The position numbers were made by a program, and so were the translations under genes. This document shows, piece after piece, positions 44,813-54,920 of a stretch of DNA of 64,000 nucleotides. The notes under the pieces were generated by a model. That model did no database searches, had not been told where the DNA came from, and saw nothing but the letters and a program-made list of their open reading frames with translations. Origin of the DNA: Deinococcus alpinitundrae (GTDB lineage: Bacteria > Deinococcota > Deinococci > Deinococcales > Deinococcaceae). The stretch covers positions 62,001-126,000 of the forward strand of contig NZ_WXZL01000013.1 in the NCBI RefSeq assembly GCF_009982895.1. The letters run 5' to 3'. Position 1 is the stretch's first letter, and the number at the start of each line of letters is the position of its first letter.

Positions 44813-47421
44813 GGGGATCCTTTCCGTGCGGAAGCCGGCCAAAACGTGGCCGTGTGGTCAATCCGGGGCATCCGGTAGCCCAGGCGGAGCCGCGCGAGTT
44901 GCGTTTCCACGAAGGCCGCCGCACGCTCGACGCGGAGATCGGAGGGAAGGTCGCTTCCGCCTTCATCCTTCAACATGGCTGGACGCGACAGGGCGTTGCT
45001 CCAGGTCAGGACTTCCCAATCTAAGAGGAGTCGGGGTTCGTCCGCTCCGTCGACGCCGACCAGGGTAGTCGGAGCGGCCTGGCCCGATCCGGTGAGCAGG
45101 TCGGAAATCTGGAAAAGGAACAGGGGTCGGTCGAGTTCGGTCAGGACGGCGGTGCGGCCCGCGAAACCTCTCGCTTGGGTCAACGCCTGCTCCAGCAGCT
45201 TGTGTCCCATGCCCAGCAGCCGACCGGATTCGGCCGAAGGTACTCGGCGATCGAAGACCAGGTCGCGGTAGCTCGGCAGCACGCCGAATTCCTCCGTCCA
45301 GAGCTTGGGAGTATTGAAGGAAAGGCCCCCCCCCTCCTCTCGTACTTGACGATGATTGAGCGCCAGCATGGTGCGGAAGAAGGGAGCCAGGTCCGGCAGA
45401 TCGAGCTTCGGAATCATGGCGCTGACCTGGGCGTAGTCGAATCGGGCACTGTGACCTACCAGTTGCCTTACTGCGGTCAACACGTCCTCGCCACCGAACT
45501 GGCGGGTCCGCTCGTCGAACCAGGCGTCGAGCCGTTCGCGCGGTACGCGGGCAGCTTCCGCGAACAGCGACGTGAACATCGACTGGTCGGACATCCCGAG
45601 GACGAGTTCGAGCAGGTCTTCCGGTTCGTCCATCGCCTGCCCGAGTGCCTGGTTGATCCGCCTGATCTTTCCGTCGAGCCGCTCCCAAATCAACGATTCG
45701 ACGGTATCGGGGTTTCGCAGGGTGACCACGTCGACCGTGTGGCCTTGTCCGTAGCGGTTGAGGCGTCCGACCCGCTGGTGGAGGCGCATCGGATTCCATG
45801 GGAGGTCCACGTGTATCAAGGTGTGGCAGTGCTCCTGGAGGTCAATTCCCTCGCCTCCCGCCTCGGTCGAGACCATGAACCGCGCTGTGCCGGCGTTGAA
45901 GCGTGCGGCAGCCTCCACCCTGGTCATGGCGAGGGTCTGTCCGGCGACCTGCTCGGCGCGGTCGTCTCCGTTGATGAAGACGATGCTCTCAGGTCCGTAG
46001 CGCTCGCTCAGAGCACTGAGGACGAGGGACTGCGTCGCCTTGTATTCGGTGAACAGCAGGACGCTGCGGCCCCCGAACTCCTGTTCGACGATGTCGAGGA
46101 TGCGCCTGACCTTGGTCTCCACGAGGACGGCCTGTGCAGCCGTGACGAGTTCCTCCAGGCGAGCGATCTCGTTCTCCATCAGCATCCAGAGCGCTGCCTG
46201 AGCAGCCAGAGATTCGTCCATCACAGCAGTACCGTCCGGGTCGTCCGGGTCTGCCGCAGGAGTCGCAGCGTGACGGGACGCGGCCTTCAGGTTCGACAGT
46301 CGTCTGGCCAGGGCCCGGCGGACCGCCGCGACGGAGCTGCTGGCGAGTTTCTGCATGGCGATCAGCACGAGCATCACCGCACGGCCCTGGACACCTTCGC
46401 CGAGACTGCCGGCGTAGGCCTTGCCGGTGGCGATGAACTCTGTCATCCGGTCATAGAACGTGGCCTCGACCGGCGAGTAGGCGTAAGTCATGGAGCGGAC
46501 CCGGGGGGGCTGGAAGAGGCGTGTTCCGTGCAGATCGGTCACGCGTTGCTTGTTGTTCCTGATCATCACTTCGGGAAGGGACCGGAGTTGTTCGGCCAGT
46601 GGGCGAACCGGGCTGAACAGCTCCGGTCGCAGTAACTTGAGGAGGGCCAGGAAAGCCTGGTCGTCGCCGCGATGGGGCGTGCCACTGAAGAACACCATGC
46701 CCCGGATGCGTCCGGCAGCGTCCAGACGCTCGATCAGCCGGTATCCGAGGGTGGCTCCGGCATCGGGGGCGTGGAGGTGATGGGCCTCGTCCACGACCAC
46801 CAGATCCCAGGGTTCGGCTTCCAGCATCCGCTCGTGCCGCCCGCGGCGTCCGTCGCGAAGCGTATGCAGCGAAGCCACCACCGTCGAATGCGTCTCCCAG
46901 AACCCACCACGGGCCGTATCGGCCTCGGGCGTATAGCGGGTCAGGCGGATGTCGAACATCGTCCTCATCCGGTGTTGCCATTGGTCGACCAGACCTGCGG
47001 GGCACAGGATCAGGACCCGGCGGACCAGGCCCCGCGAGATCAGGGGCCAGAGGATCAGACCGGCTTCGACGGTCTTGCCGAGGCCCACGTCGTCCGCGAC
47101 GAGCCACCGCGACGGCCAGCGCGTGATCACCTGTCGGCAGACCCACAACTGGTGTGGAAGGAGGGCGACGCGCGAGCGGGAGAACACGCCCCAGGCGCTG
47201 TTGACGCTTGTGATGGCCTCGGCCTGTACACGGACCAGGACGTCGGCAGCGGGAGCGGACACCGGAGTGTCGGGCCGCGTCGCCAACTCGGACAGCAGCA
47301 CTTCTTCCAGACCGTGGGTAAACCGTACGATGGCGGTCGTGCGCCGTGTCAGCTCGACCCGACCGACGCCGTGGGTGGCATGCCAGACGCGTGATCCTGC
47401 GTCCGGCGGAAGTCCGGTCAC
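44809..47421 (-). CDS. SNF2-family DNA helicase/translocase (HepA/RapA-like)
   Basis: This 870-residue SNF2 ATPase has Walker A DDVGLGKTVEAG (about 108-119), VVDEAHHLH (about 207-215), FFSGTPHRGDD, and in the second lobe EAGGEGIDLQEH (about 520-531) and QRVGRLNRYGQG (about 548-559). The N-terminal ~60 residues (WHATHGVGRVELTRRTTAIV) look like the small RapA-type Tudor-like domain that binds DNA or polymerase. It is related to DrmD only at the level of the SNF2 core; the ends differ. I place the start at GTG 47421, which overlaps the stop of the sacsin-like gene (GTGA); the longer frame upstream is inside that gene. Confidence 0.85.
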   Translation of the reverse strand: MTGLPPDAGSRVWHATHGVGRVELTRRTTAIVRFTHGLEEVLLSELATRPDTPVSAPAADVLVRVQAEAITSVNSAWGVFSRSRVALLPHQLWVCRQVITRWPSRWLVADDVGLGKTVEAGLILWPLISRGLVRRVLILCPAGLVDQWQHRMRTMFDIRLTRYTPEADTARGGFWETHSTVVASLHTLRDGRRGRHERMLEAEPWDLVVVDEAHHLHAPDAGATLGYRLIERLDAAGRIRGMVFFSGTPHRGDDQAFLALLKLLRPELFSPVRPLAEQLRSLPEVMIRNNKQRVTDLHGTRLFQPPRVRSMTYAYSPVEATFYDRMTEFIATGKAYAGSLGEGVQGRAVMLVLIAMQKLASSSVAAVRRALARRLSNLKAASRHAATPAADPDDPDGTAVMDESLAAQAALWMLMENEIARLEELVTAAQAVLVETKVRRILDIVEQEFGGRSVLLFTEYKATQSLVLSALSERYGPESIVFINGDDRAEQVAGQTLAMTRVEAAARFNAGTARFMVSTEAGGEGIDLQEHCHTLIHVDLPWNPMRLHQRVGRLNRYGQGHTVDVVTLRNPDTVESLIWERLDGKIRRINQALGQAMDEPEDLLELVLGMSDQSMFTSLFAEAARVPRERLDAWFDERTRQFGGEDVLTAVRQLVGHSARFDYAQVSAMIPKLDLPDLAPFFRTMLALNHRQVREEGGGLSFNTPKLWTEEFGVLPSYRDLVFDRRVPSAESGRLLGMGHKLLEQALTQARGFAGRTAVLTELDRPLFLFQISDLLTGSGQAAPTTLVGVDGADEPRLLLDWEVLTWSNALSRPAMLKDEGGSDLPSDLRVERAAAFVETQLARLRLGYRMPRIDHTATFWPASARKGSP

Positions 47422-50400
47422 GAGAACCGCTTCGACTGGACGAACGGTAGGTCGAAGGCCCCCTGGAAGGTGGCTCCCGCCTCGCCGAGGTGGCCGACCA
47501 GGAATCTGTGAATCGTGCGGGAGTCGCCATGTCCCCATGCCTTCGGGTCCACGTCACAGCCGAGAGCGGCCAGAGCCCGACGGACCGAGGCGGAAGGGTG
47601 GAACGCCTCGGCGTGCATGTGAGGGGTAACGACGGTGCCCGTCCGGAGCAGTTCACGCAGCACGAAGTGGCGACCGATACCCATGGCCCTACGGAGATCG
47701 GGAACGTCGATCCCGCTTCCGCTGAACAGGGCGCTGCCGGAAGGGTTCAAGATCATGTCGAGGCTCCGCGGCCCAGGGAGACGACCCAACCCGGAGAGGA
47801 TGGACATGTACACGTCCAGGTGGCGTGACAACTGATAGGTCGCCAGGAAACGGGAAAACCAATGATAGTACTCCTGCGTCGGGGAACCGCTGAGGAAACC
47901 ATCCAGGATCTCGAACCATTTCACCGGATCGACCTCCGTCGCGGCGAAGATGTCCAACCAGCCCCTACGCTCTGCCAGTTGGAGAAAGTCGCGGTTCTGC
48001 TGAGGCGTCGCCCGACCGAGACTCTGGTAGGTTCCCAGGAGCAGGAGGGCCATCCAGCGCTTGCGGTCTTCCCCGAAAGGCAGCAGGAGGCCGTCTGGGC
48101 GCATGAACGAGGGATATACCGTCTGCTCGTAGGCCGAACTGGCGGCCTGAGAGGTCGCCGCCCACTCGGCGTACAGCTCTCTCAAGAACCGTGCCGGGTT
48201 CTCGACCGTTCGACTCGGCGGAACGTCCTGACCTTCTCGGGTGCCGCCCAGAGTCTTTCGGTCCAGTCGGTCGCCCTGCTTGAGGTATCCAGCCAGGATG
48301 TGGCGTTCGTCGTTGCTGAAACTCAGGAAGACCGGAAGGTCGAGGACGTTCGCCAACCACGTCTCGGGTCCTTTGTGGAGTTCCTCGGCCAAACTCGAGG
48401 CGAGATGACCGGACAGCAGGTACGTCAGGACCGCTCTCCGCGTCGCCTCTTCGCTGGCGTCGCCTGCCCACGAGGCCAGCGTTCTGGCGTCGGCACTCAA
48501 TCCGTCGCGACACACTGTGACGAAGCCGATCGCCGCCTGGTAGTCCGGATGCAGTAAGCGACTTCGGGGAGCGAAGGCCGCGCGGAGCCGTTCGTCCGGA
48601 CTGACGGGCTCGCCTTTCAAGCCGACGACGATCTCGGACGCCGGTATGTAGTGCCCGGCGACTGTCCGGAATCGAAAGGTCGCCAGGTAGTCCGAGACGC
48701 CTTCCTTCTCGTCGCCGAGAGTAGCCAGCGTCCCGCTCGTGTAGTCGACGGCGAAACGGGCGGCCTGCTCGGGGCCGATCTCCGGACGCTCGCCCAACTC
48801 TTCCGTCAGCACGTCGAGCAGTGTCAGTTCGGCCCACTGGACCTGTCCGCCCGTCAGGGTAAGCAGACGCGCCGCGACCGTCTCGTGGACCAGGCTGCCG
48901 GGTGGGTATCGGAGGCTGAGCGTGGCCGATTCCAAGTGCTGGGCGAACATGCGCTCGCCGGCCAGGACCCCACATATCCGGCGAGCGACTCGGTCCAGTG
49001 AGGTCAGGACATCGTGGTCTCCCACCAGACCCGTGGGCAGTACCTGGTGCCTTTTCAGTACAGACCACAGGCCGGTGTCGTCGTTTCCCCAGACCATGAG
49101 GTGGACGAGGCGGGCGGCGAAGTTGCTCGAGGGGTCGGGGGCACGGTCGCCGAGCAGGACCCAGACGCTCTTCCAGAAGGTCTGCGGCGTGGCGTCGGCC
49201 GCCAGCGCGAGATCCTCGACCAGACGCGGCCAGTCCCGTGCCCGATCTCGGAGGCTCGCGAGGGCCTCGGCCAGTTCGCGGCCCAGTCTGCGGGCCAATT
49301 CTTCGTTCTCCGGTGCACGCGAGGCCACCTCGGACCGTCCGATGTCGAGTGCGAACATGGCGTTCACGGCCAGACCGGCGCGGGCGTGAGACCGCGTCGG
49401 TGCCGTGACCCACAAGGTCGGCACGTCGTCAGGAAGTACGGTCAATCCGTATAGACCGAGCGCGAAGAGGACCTTGCCGCTCGGGAGTTCGCACACCATG
49501 GCCCTGTCCAGCGCCGCCTGAGGGGGATGGACGCTGCCGACCCGCCAGAACGCTCCGTCGACGGGCAACTCCTGCCAGGACACGACTGTCGTTCCTTGGG
49601 GCGTGACGTCCACGACTCGTTTGACCCGGCGGGTGAACACCAACAGGAGTGGCAGCCAGGCCCGGAACTCCGTGAGCACGGGTCGGGCCTCTTCCTCGCC
49701 GACGTCGAGTTCGATGGCCGTTCCTCGCATCCGGTCACCGTGCCGTTCGAGACCGTCCCTCAAAAGACCGCTGCGGTCCTTGTCCAACCGTTTCGGATAT
49801 ACGCCGCCCACCACCTCGAAGGCCAGGCGACCACTGACTACCCTGGGACGTTCCGCGACGAGGTACACGCTCTTGAAACCCATCCCGAACTTTCCGGTGA
49901 CCTGCATGTCGCTGGCCCCCTTGTCGCTGGCGGCGAGCATCAGCATTTTCTTGAGGTCCGCCTTGAAGCCCAGAGTCTCCCCGTCGAAGCCGGGCAGGGC
50001 GAACTGGTTGATGGTCCGGCCCCAGTGGCGGAAGCTCAGGGTGTCTTTCCCGGTCTCGATCACGAAGGTGTCGTCGACCGGCCTACCGCCACGCATGACT
50101 CCCAACTCCTCGAGGGCGTCGTCCGCGTTCTGCAGAAGCTCGAACGGGATACTGGCCGGCAGGTACTGCGCGTCCCCGACTCGCCGCCGAACCGCCGACA
50201 GCAGTCGGCCGACCACTTCCGGGTCGCTGTTCTCCAGCGCGTCGCGCAGCTCCCCTCGCAACTGGCCGATTTCCTGCGAGGCCTGGTCGTGCCGCCGTAC
50301 CAGCGGGTTGTACCGCTCCTCGGCCTCCCTGTGACGCGCGATGTCCCATCGGGCGAAGAGGTCGTTCAAGGGATGTCGTCCGGGGAGGCTCAGTTGGTAG

Positions 50401-53400
50401 CGCATGTAGGAGATGCTGTCCTGGACGATCATGTCCTGCGTGTACAGCAGGTCGAACTGATCGCTCTCGCTCAGCTGCCGCCACAGGTCTTCGAGATGGT
50501 CGGTCCTGACCAGGTACATGCCGTGCAGCACCGCCCTCGTGGCGGCCAGCAAGGCCTCCGACAGCTCTTCTCGGGAATACGTGGCAGGATCGATCCCGTT
50601 GAGTACGATGCGCGAGACGTACACGTCTCCGTGCAAGCGCCCGGGTTCGGGGCGTCCGACCACGACGCTCGGTCGAGAAGCGTCCTTGGTCACTCGGAGC
50701 GGCTCGTCCGTCAACGACATGACCCAGAGCCGGTCCTCGCTGGACACTTCTAACGTGACCCTGGACAGACTCGACCATTCCGCGAAGGACTTGACGCCGG
50801 AAGGCCGCTGTCGGGCGTCCTCCTCGACGATTTCACGGACGACGCCCAGGGAACGGGAATGCAGATGTCGCTTCGAGACGGATTCCACTCCAGGATCCCC
50901 GCCGAGGAGGCTCAGGAACGCGCCGATCAGCTCGCTCGGCACCAGGCCTTCCCAAGCCGCGAAGTACGTTTCCAGTCGCGCTGCCGTCGCGGCCAAGGAG
51001 GCGTCGACATCCAAAGCCCCGTCGTCACCCTCTGCCGTGTTCCGCGAAAAGGTCTTCGGCGTCAGCACGTCCCCCAACAGGAGTTGCTGCTCCTGATGAA
51101 GTACGGCGCTCGCAGTCACCCCCTCGGCCTGGACGCACAGATCGCCGGCGTCGCGCCAGACGCCCTGCCTGTCGCGGAGCAGCAGTCCCTTCCTCACTTC
51201 GCTCCAGAGCTTACGGTCCCGGACCTGTTCGAGGATTCGGGAATGCATGCGTAAAGTCTCGTCACGCTCCGCTTGGGGGACCAGCTTGCGCCTCAGTAGG
51301 TCGGCCAGATGGTTGAGGACAGGAGAGAGGCTAAGGTCCGCAAGCGGCCCCTTCAATCTTTCCCGGACCTCACGTGCCCAGTCCGGAGCGACGGCATGGA
51401 GAGGAATCAGGATGTCCAGGGCCGGCAGTTTCGACGGATCGACTCCAGCGAACAGAGTCCACCAGATACCGAACGGTCGATCGTCGTCTCCGGTCCTGTA
51501 GCGTCCATCAGGACGCGTCGACATGATCTTGGCGAGCTCCATGACAGCGGCCTCGCCGGACAACGTGAATCCCGCGTCCACCAGTCTGTGGAAGCCGGGA
51601 TGGACCGTCAGTTCCTCCGCCAGGTCGGAACGGGTCAACCGGATTTCTCCTGCCTCGGCCACGACTCGACCGACCGTATCGGCGAGTTCGGGCAGGACCA
51701 GCAGGTTCGCCGGGGAAGTCACGTATTTCACCGAGGAATCCGGTAGCCAATTCCGGCCGGTCAATTCCTCCCTGAGGTCTTCGAGAGTCTCCTCGTCGAG
51801 AAGGGTGACCTGTTCCAGGATCCAGAGGGCGTGTGTATACGGTTCGGCGCTCCCGAGCACCCGTTCGAGGGCCGCCCTGGAGTCTAGGGTGCCGACTCCC
51901 AGTTCGGTCCACAACGGCAGCCAAAGTGGGTCTGGCTGGAGTATGGTCACGCTCGACGAGAGGCCCGGCGGGAGCTGGGCCGTTCCCGGAAGCAGGGAGT
52001 CCGGAGTCAACGACACCGACGTCCCGCCCCTCGAGGGATGGAACGGCAACGCACGTGCGACGTCCTTCGGCAACTCGCCCAAGAGGGCGAGACGTTCGTC
52101 TCGCCCGAACTCGCCGGCGTCGATTCGGACGGTTCCGAAACGCCGGATCAGTGCGGCGACTTCTTCCGTTTCCAAGGGCTTCAAAGACATCAGGTCGCGG
52201 GCAGGGCGGTTGAGCAGATCCGCCAGGACTTTGGGCACGACCTGCCAGGACTGGCCGGACAGCAGTTGACGGGCGAGGCGTTCCAATGTCGGTCTTTCGC
52301 GTTCCACGACGTAGAGCGGGACCGGATCGTCCATTTGGTCGGAGCGGCCTTGCAGCGTCGCCCGAACCAGGGGATCAAATTCCTCCAGCAGGTTCTTTTC
52401 CATGATCTTCTGGAGGACGCCGAGTCGACCGGACAAGGACACGAAAGGGAGTCCGCGGCGCACGAGTCCGGTGACCACGTGCGGATCGAACGGTCCGACT
52501 CGCCCTCCCAACGCTTCGATCAGCGCGGCGTCCGTGAAGGACGTCTCGAGACCGCTCAACGCCGACTCGGCGACCTTGCCCCATTCGCGGCTGGAATCGG
52601 TGTCCCGGTGGAGACGTCCATTGGTGATCCTGTCCCAAGCGTCGACCGGGGAGATGAATTCCGGGTCACGGCCTTCGAGCTTCCGGATCTCCACGAACGG
52701 TAGCTCGGCGACCGCGACGCGCAATGTCGGGCGCGCCTCTTCCGCGACCGCACCCAGGACCCTCTTGACGGCATCGGTCGTGCCGCGTTGCCCGGCGAGC
52801 GCGTGGATGATCGTCAGGGCGTCCTCGGAGGACAACCGCGCCTCGCCGGTGACGTCCACTTCGCCCGGAAGCACGAGCGCGGCGATCGGGAGCAGGGCGA
52901 GGCGTCTGCGGACATGGTGCGCGAGGTTCTTCGGGAGCACCAGCCGCCGTTCCACCGGGGTCGTCTCGACGAGCGTCTTGAGTTCTCCGCTCGACGCGGC
53001 CAGCGCTTTGGGATCAAGCGCCGACACGCCGGAAAGCAGAGACCGGCGGGCCTCCCAGTTGCTGTCGTGGGCGACGACTTTCAGAACGCGGGCGAGACGC
53101 TCCAGACCCGGTCCGTCGAGGTCGGCGAGACGTAGGCCCCGGAAGAGAATTTCGAGATCGACGTCGGACCACGTGGATAGGGAGCTCGCTATCAGATGGG
53201 GGGCGTCCGCCTCGATGACCGTGGCGTTTCGAGCCATCTCCCTGAAGCCGGATAGCCAGTTCTCCACTCCGATACCTTCCGTCCGCGGGCAGGGGAGGAG
53301 GCGCGTGCCCGGCTCGACGAGCTTCCAGCCCCGGTCCAGGGTCAGCACCCATTGGCCTCGTCGGCACAGGTCCATGCGGTGAGAGCGGAACAGATTCGAG

Positions 53401-54713
53401 CCCCAGAGTCCCATCGTCAGCCGGGTGACCTCGTCCGTCGTGAGTCCCCGTGCGAAGTCGGCGAGTGTCGGTAGGACCAGTGGCAACGTGCCTCCACGGG
53501 CCAACTCCGCATTCCATTGCTGTTGCAGTTGACTGCTCGTCTCGGTCGGAGATTGCGGGACGTCGCGCCACGAGAGGATGTCGCGCCGGTCGGCCGTGAT
53601 GAAGAAGCAGCCGTGGAGCGTGAGGTGGAAGTCGACCCTACCGCCGATGCGGACAGATTCCTCCTCACCCAGAGGCAGGAACGCGGCCCAACGGATCACG
53701 AGCCGCGCGTACGGTGTCCCGCCGACACGATCGGCGGAGCCGGTCTCCTGGCGCTCGAGCGTTACGGCGGCGTGGGCGCGCGTCTTGTCTTCCGTCTGTC
53801 GACCGGCTCCGGGTACCCTCCGGCGAGGCCAGTGGCCGTCGGCCCGCAACGCCCCGATCCGTGGTGTGGCCAGCAACTGCTCGGTCGCGGCGAAATGATG
53901 ATCCGCCACTCCCTCGCCTCGGACCTTCCCGCCGAACGTTCGTTCACCCACCAGCTCCGGATAAAGCGACCGTGTCGAATCGCCGATGTCCAGTATGACG
54001 GTGCCGTCCGGCGAGTGAAACTGCACCACCCGTAGATGTCTCATCAGCGGGAGCATCCGGGCGATCTCGTCGTAGACCCGCCGAGAGAACAGCGTGCGTT
54101 CCAGTTCTTCGTCGCCGGGATAGGCCTGATATACCGAAAGCTCTCCGTCGGCGAGTCTGGTGCTCTCCCGCGTCCGCAGGGGAACCCAGATCGTGAAGCC
54201 GTCCGTCACTCCACGTCCGTCCAGCCGTCTGCGCATCCGGGCCCGGTCGGCAGGAGTGAAGAGATCCCATTCCGGGCGGGAATGCTCGTCCTCCTGCCCG
54301 TCGTTCCAAGGGTTCAGAACCTGAGCCCGCGACAGGACGTCCCGTCCGTCGTCGTCGTTCGAACGGCACAGAAAGAAGAACACTTCACCCAGGTAGAACA
54401 CGGACTTCAGGCCGATTCCGAACTTGCCGATGGCTGCGGCTTCTTCGACCTTCGAGCTGCCGCCGAGGCTACGCACGGCGCGGGCGTGCTTCTCCTCGAA
54501 AGGACCGTCGTTCACGACGTAGAGGCCGCGACCTCGGAGAAGAGGATGATCGGCGTCGGCGAGCCCGTCGTCGATGCCGACCTGGAGAACCTGGGCGTGT
54601 GCGTCGTCGGCGTTCTGGACGAGCTCCTTGAGGACCAGCGTTTCGTCGGTCTTGCGACCGTCGAAGAGGATGCGCTGAATGAGTTCGACACTGTTGGTGA
54701 TGAATCCTGCCAC
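47418..54713 (-). CDS. Giant sacsin-like protein with two Hsp90-type (GHKL) ATPase modules
   Basis: This protein of 2431 residues contains two separate GHKL ATPase modules like those of sacsin. Module 1: KELVQNADDA (29-38), YVVNDGPF (65-72) and GKFGIGLKS (96-104). Module 2: FELLQNADDA (around 1520) and GKFGMGFKSVYL (around 1605-1616), with RHWGRTIN at the middle motif in place of a D-G-type box. Sacsin repeats bind ATP and act in a chaperone-like way; bacterial relatives occur beside helicases in restriction and defence loci. The region between and after the modules is helical with no family I can name. The start is GTG 54713 with a GGAGG site 4 bp upstream, directly before the sacsin homology. 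It is the first gene of a five-gene overlapping operon. Confidence 0.8.
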   Translation of the reverse strand: MAGFITNSVELIQRILFDGRKTDETLVLKELVQNADDAHAQVLQVGIDDGLADADHPLLRGRGLYVVNDGPFEEKHARAVRSLGGSSKVEEAAAIGKFGIGLKSVFYLGEVFFFLCRSNDDDGRDVLSRAQVLNPWNDGQEDEHSRPEWDLFTPADRARMRRRLDGRGVTDGFTIWVPLRTRESTRLADGELSVYQAYPGDEELERTLFSRRVYDEIARMLPLMRHLRVVQFHSPDGTVILDIGDSTRSLYPELVGERTFGGKVRGEGVADHHFAATEQLLATPRIGALRADGHWPRRRVPGAGRQTEDKTRAHAAVTLERQETGSADRVGGTPYARLVIRWAAFLPLGEEESVRIGGRVDFHLTLHGCFFITADRRDILSWRDVPQSPTETSSQLQQQWNAELARGGTLPLVLPTLADFARGLTTDEVTRLTMGLWGSNLFRSHRMDLCRRGQWVLTLDRGWKLVEPGTRLLPCPRTEGIGVENWLSGFREMARNATVIEADAPHLIASSLSTWSDVDLEILFRGLRLADLDGPGLERLARVLKVVAHDSNWEARRSLLSGVSALDPKALAASSGELKTLVETTPVERRLVLPKNLAHHVRRRLALLPIAALVLPGEVDVTGEARLSSEDALTIIHALAGQRGTTDAVKRVLGAVAEEARPTLRVAVAELPFVEIRKLEGRDPEFISPVDAWDRITNGRLHRDTDSSREWGKVAESALSGLETSFTDAALIEALGGRVGPFDPHVVTGLVRRGLPFVSLSGRLGVLQKIMEKNLLEEFDPLVRATLQGRSDQMDDPVPLYVVERERPTLERLARQLLSGQSWQVVPKVLADLLNRPARDLMSLKPLETEEVAALIRRFGTVRIDAGEFGRDERLALLGELPKDVARALPFHPSRGGTSVSLTPDSLLPGTAQLPPGLSSSVTILQPDPLWLPLWTELGVGTLDSRAALERVLGSAEPYTHALWILEQVTLLDEETLEDLREELTGRNWLPDSSVKYVTSPANLLVLPELADTVGRVVAEAGEIRLTRSDLAEELTVHPGFHRLVDAGFTLSGEAAVMELAKIMSTRPDGRYRTGDDDRPFGIWWTLFAGVDPSKLPALDILIPLHAVAPDWAREVRERLKGPLADLSLSPVLNHLADLLRRKLVPQAERDETLRMHSRILEQVRDRKLWSEVRKGLLLRDRQGVWRDAGDLCVQAEGVTASAVLHQEQQLLLGDVLTPKTFSRNTAEGDDGALDVDASLAATAARLETYFAAWEGLVPSELIGAFLSLLGGDPGVESVSKRHLHSRSLGVVREIVEEDARQRPSGVKSFAEWSSLSRVTLEVSSEDRLWVMSLTDEPLRVTKDASRPSVVVGRPEPGRLHGDVYVSRIVLNGIDPATYSREELSEALLAATRAVLHGMYLVRTDHLEDLWRQLSESDQFDLLYTQDMIVQDSISYMRYQLSLPGRHPLNDLFARWDIARHREAEERYNPLVRRHDQASQEIGQLRGELRDALENSDPEVVGRLLSAVRRRVGDAQYLPASIPFELLQNADDALEELGVMRGGRPVDDTFVIETGKDTLSFRHWGRTINQFALPGFDGETLGFKADLKKMLMLAASDKGASDMQVTGKFGMGFKSVYLVAERPRVVSGRLAFEVVGGVYPKRLDKDRSGLLRDGLERHGDRMRGTAIELDVGEEEARPVLTEFRAWLPLLLVFTRRVKRVVDVTPQGTTVVSWQELPVDGAFWRVGSVHPPQAALDRAMVCELPSGKVLFALGLYGLTVLPDDVPTLWVTAPTRSHARAGLAVNAMFALDIGRSEVASRAPENEELARRLGRELAEALASLRDRARDWPRLVEDLALAADATPQTFWKSVWVLLGDRAPDPSSNFAARLVHLMVWGNDDTGLWSVLKRHQVLPTGLVGDHDVLTSLDRVARRICGVLAGERMFAQHLESATLSLRYPPGSLVHETVAARLLTLTGGQVQWAELTLLDVLTEELGERPEIGPEQAARFAVDYTSGTLATLGDEKEGVSDYLATFRFRTVAGHYIPASEIVVGLKGEPVSPDERLRAAFAPRSRLLHPDYQAAIGFVTVCRDGLSADARTLASWAGDASEEATRRAVLTYLLSGHLASSLAEELHKGPETWLANVLDLPVFLSFSNDERHILAGYLKQGDRLDRKTLGGTREGQDVPPSRTVENPARFLRELYAEWAATSQAASSAYEQTVYPSFMRPDGLLLPFGEDRKRWMALLLLGTYQSLGRATPQQNRDFLQLAERRGWLDIFAATEVDPVKWFEILDGFLSGSPTQEYYHWFSRFLATYQLSRHLDVYMSILSGLGRLPGPRSLDMILNPSGSALFSGSGIDVPDLRRAMGIGRHFVLRELLRTGTVVTPHMHAEAFHPSASVRRALAALGCDVDPKAWGHGDSRTIHRFLVGHLGEAGATFQGAFDLPFVQSKRFS

Positions 54714-54855
54714 TACCCCTCCCGAATCGGCGTCGGAGGCCCGGATCGGCATCACGCTCGCGTATGTGCATATGGCTTTGGACGACATCATAGTTGCAGG
54801 CGAGCTTGATCTGCCGAACCGCTCGAGACCTCTTCCGTTCATCACCCAAGTCGGG

Positions 54856-54896
54856 CGGAATCCACGTCGGGACGGCTCGTCCCGACGTGGATTCCG
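54856..54896. terminator. Perfect 19-bp hairpin between the replication and sacsin operons
   Basis: A 19-bp perfect stem (left arm 54856-54874, right arm 54878-54896) with a 3-nt loop GCT lies 25 bp after the stop of the last gene of the replication operon and about 140 bp before the sacsin operon start. No T tract follows. It may stop read-through from the replication genes, or be a protein-binding palindrome. Confidence 0.6.
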
Positions 54897-54920
54897 GAGA
54901 AGTCGAGGTCTAGGCTTGTC

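Noticed and set aside
44809..47421. The SNF2 gene as a second drmD (second DISARM)
   Set aside because: It shares only the SNF2 core, lacks drmA/B/C neighbours and is coupled to the sacsin-like and WD40 genes.
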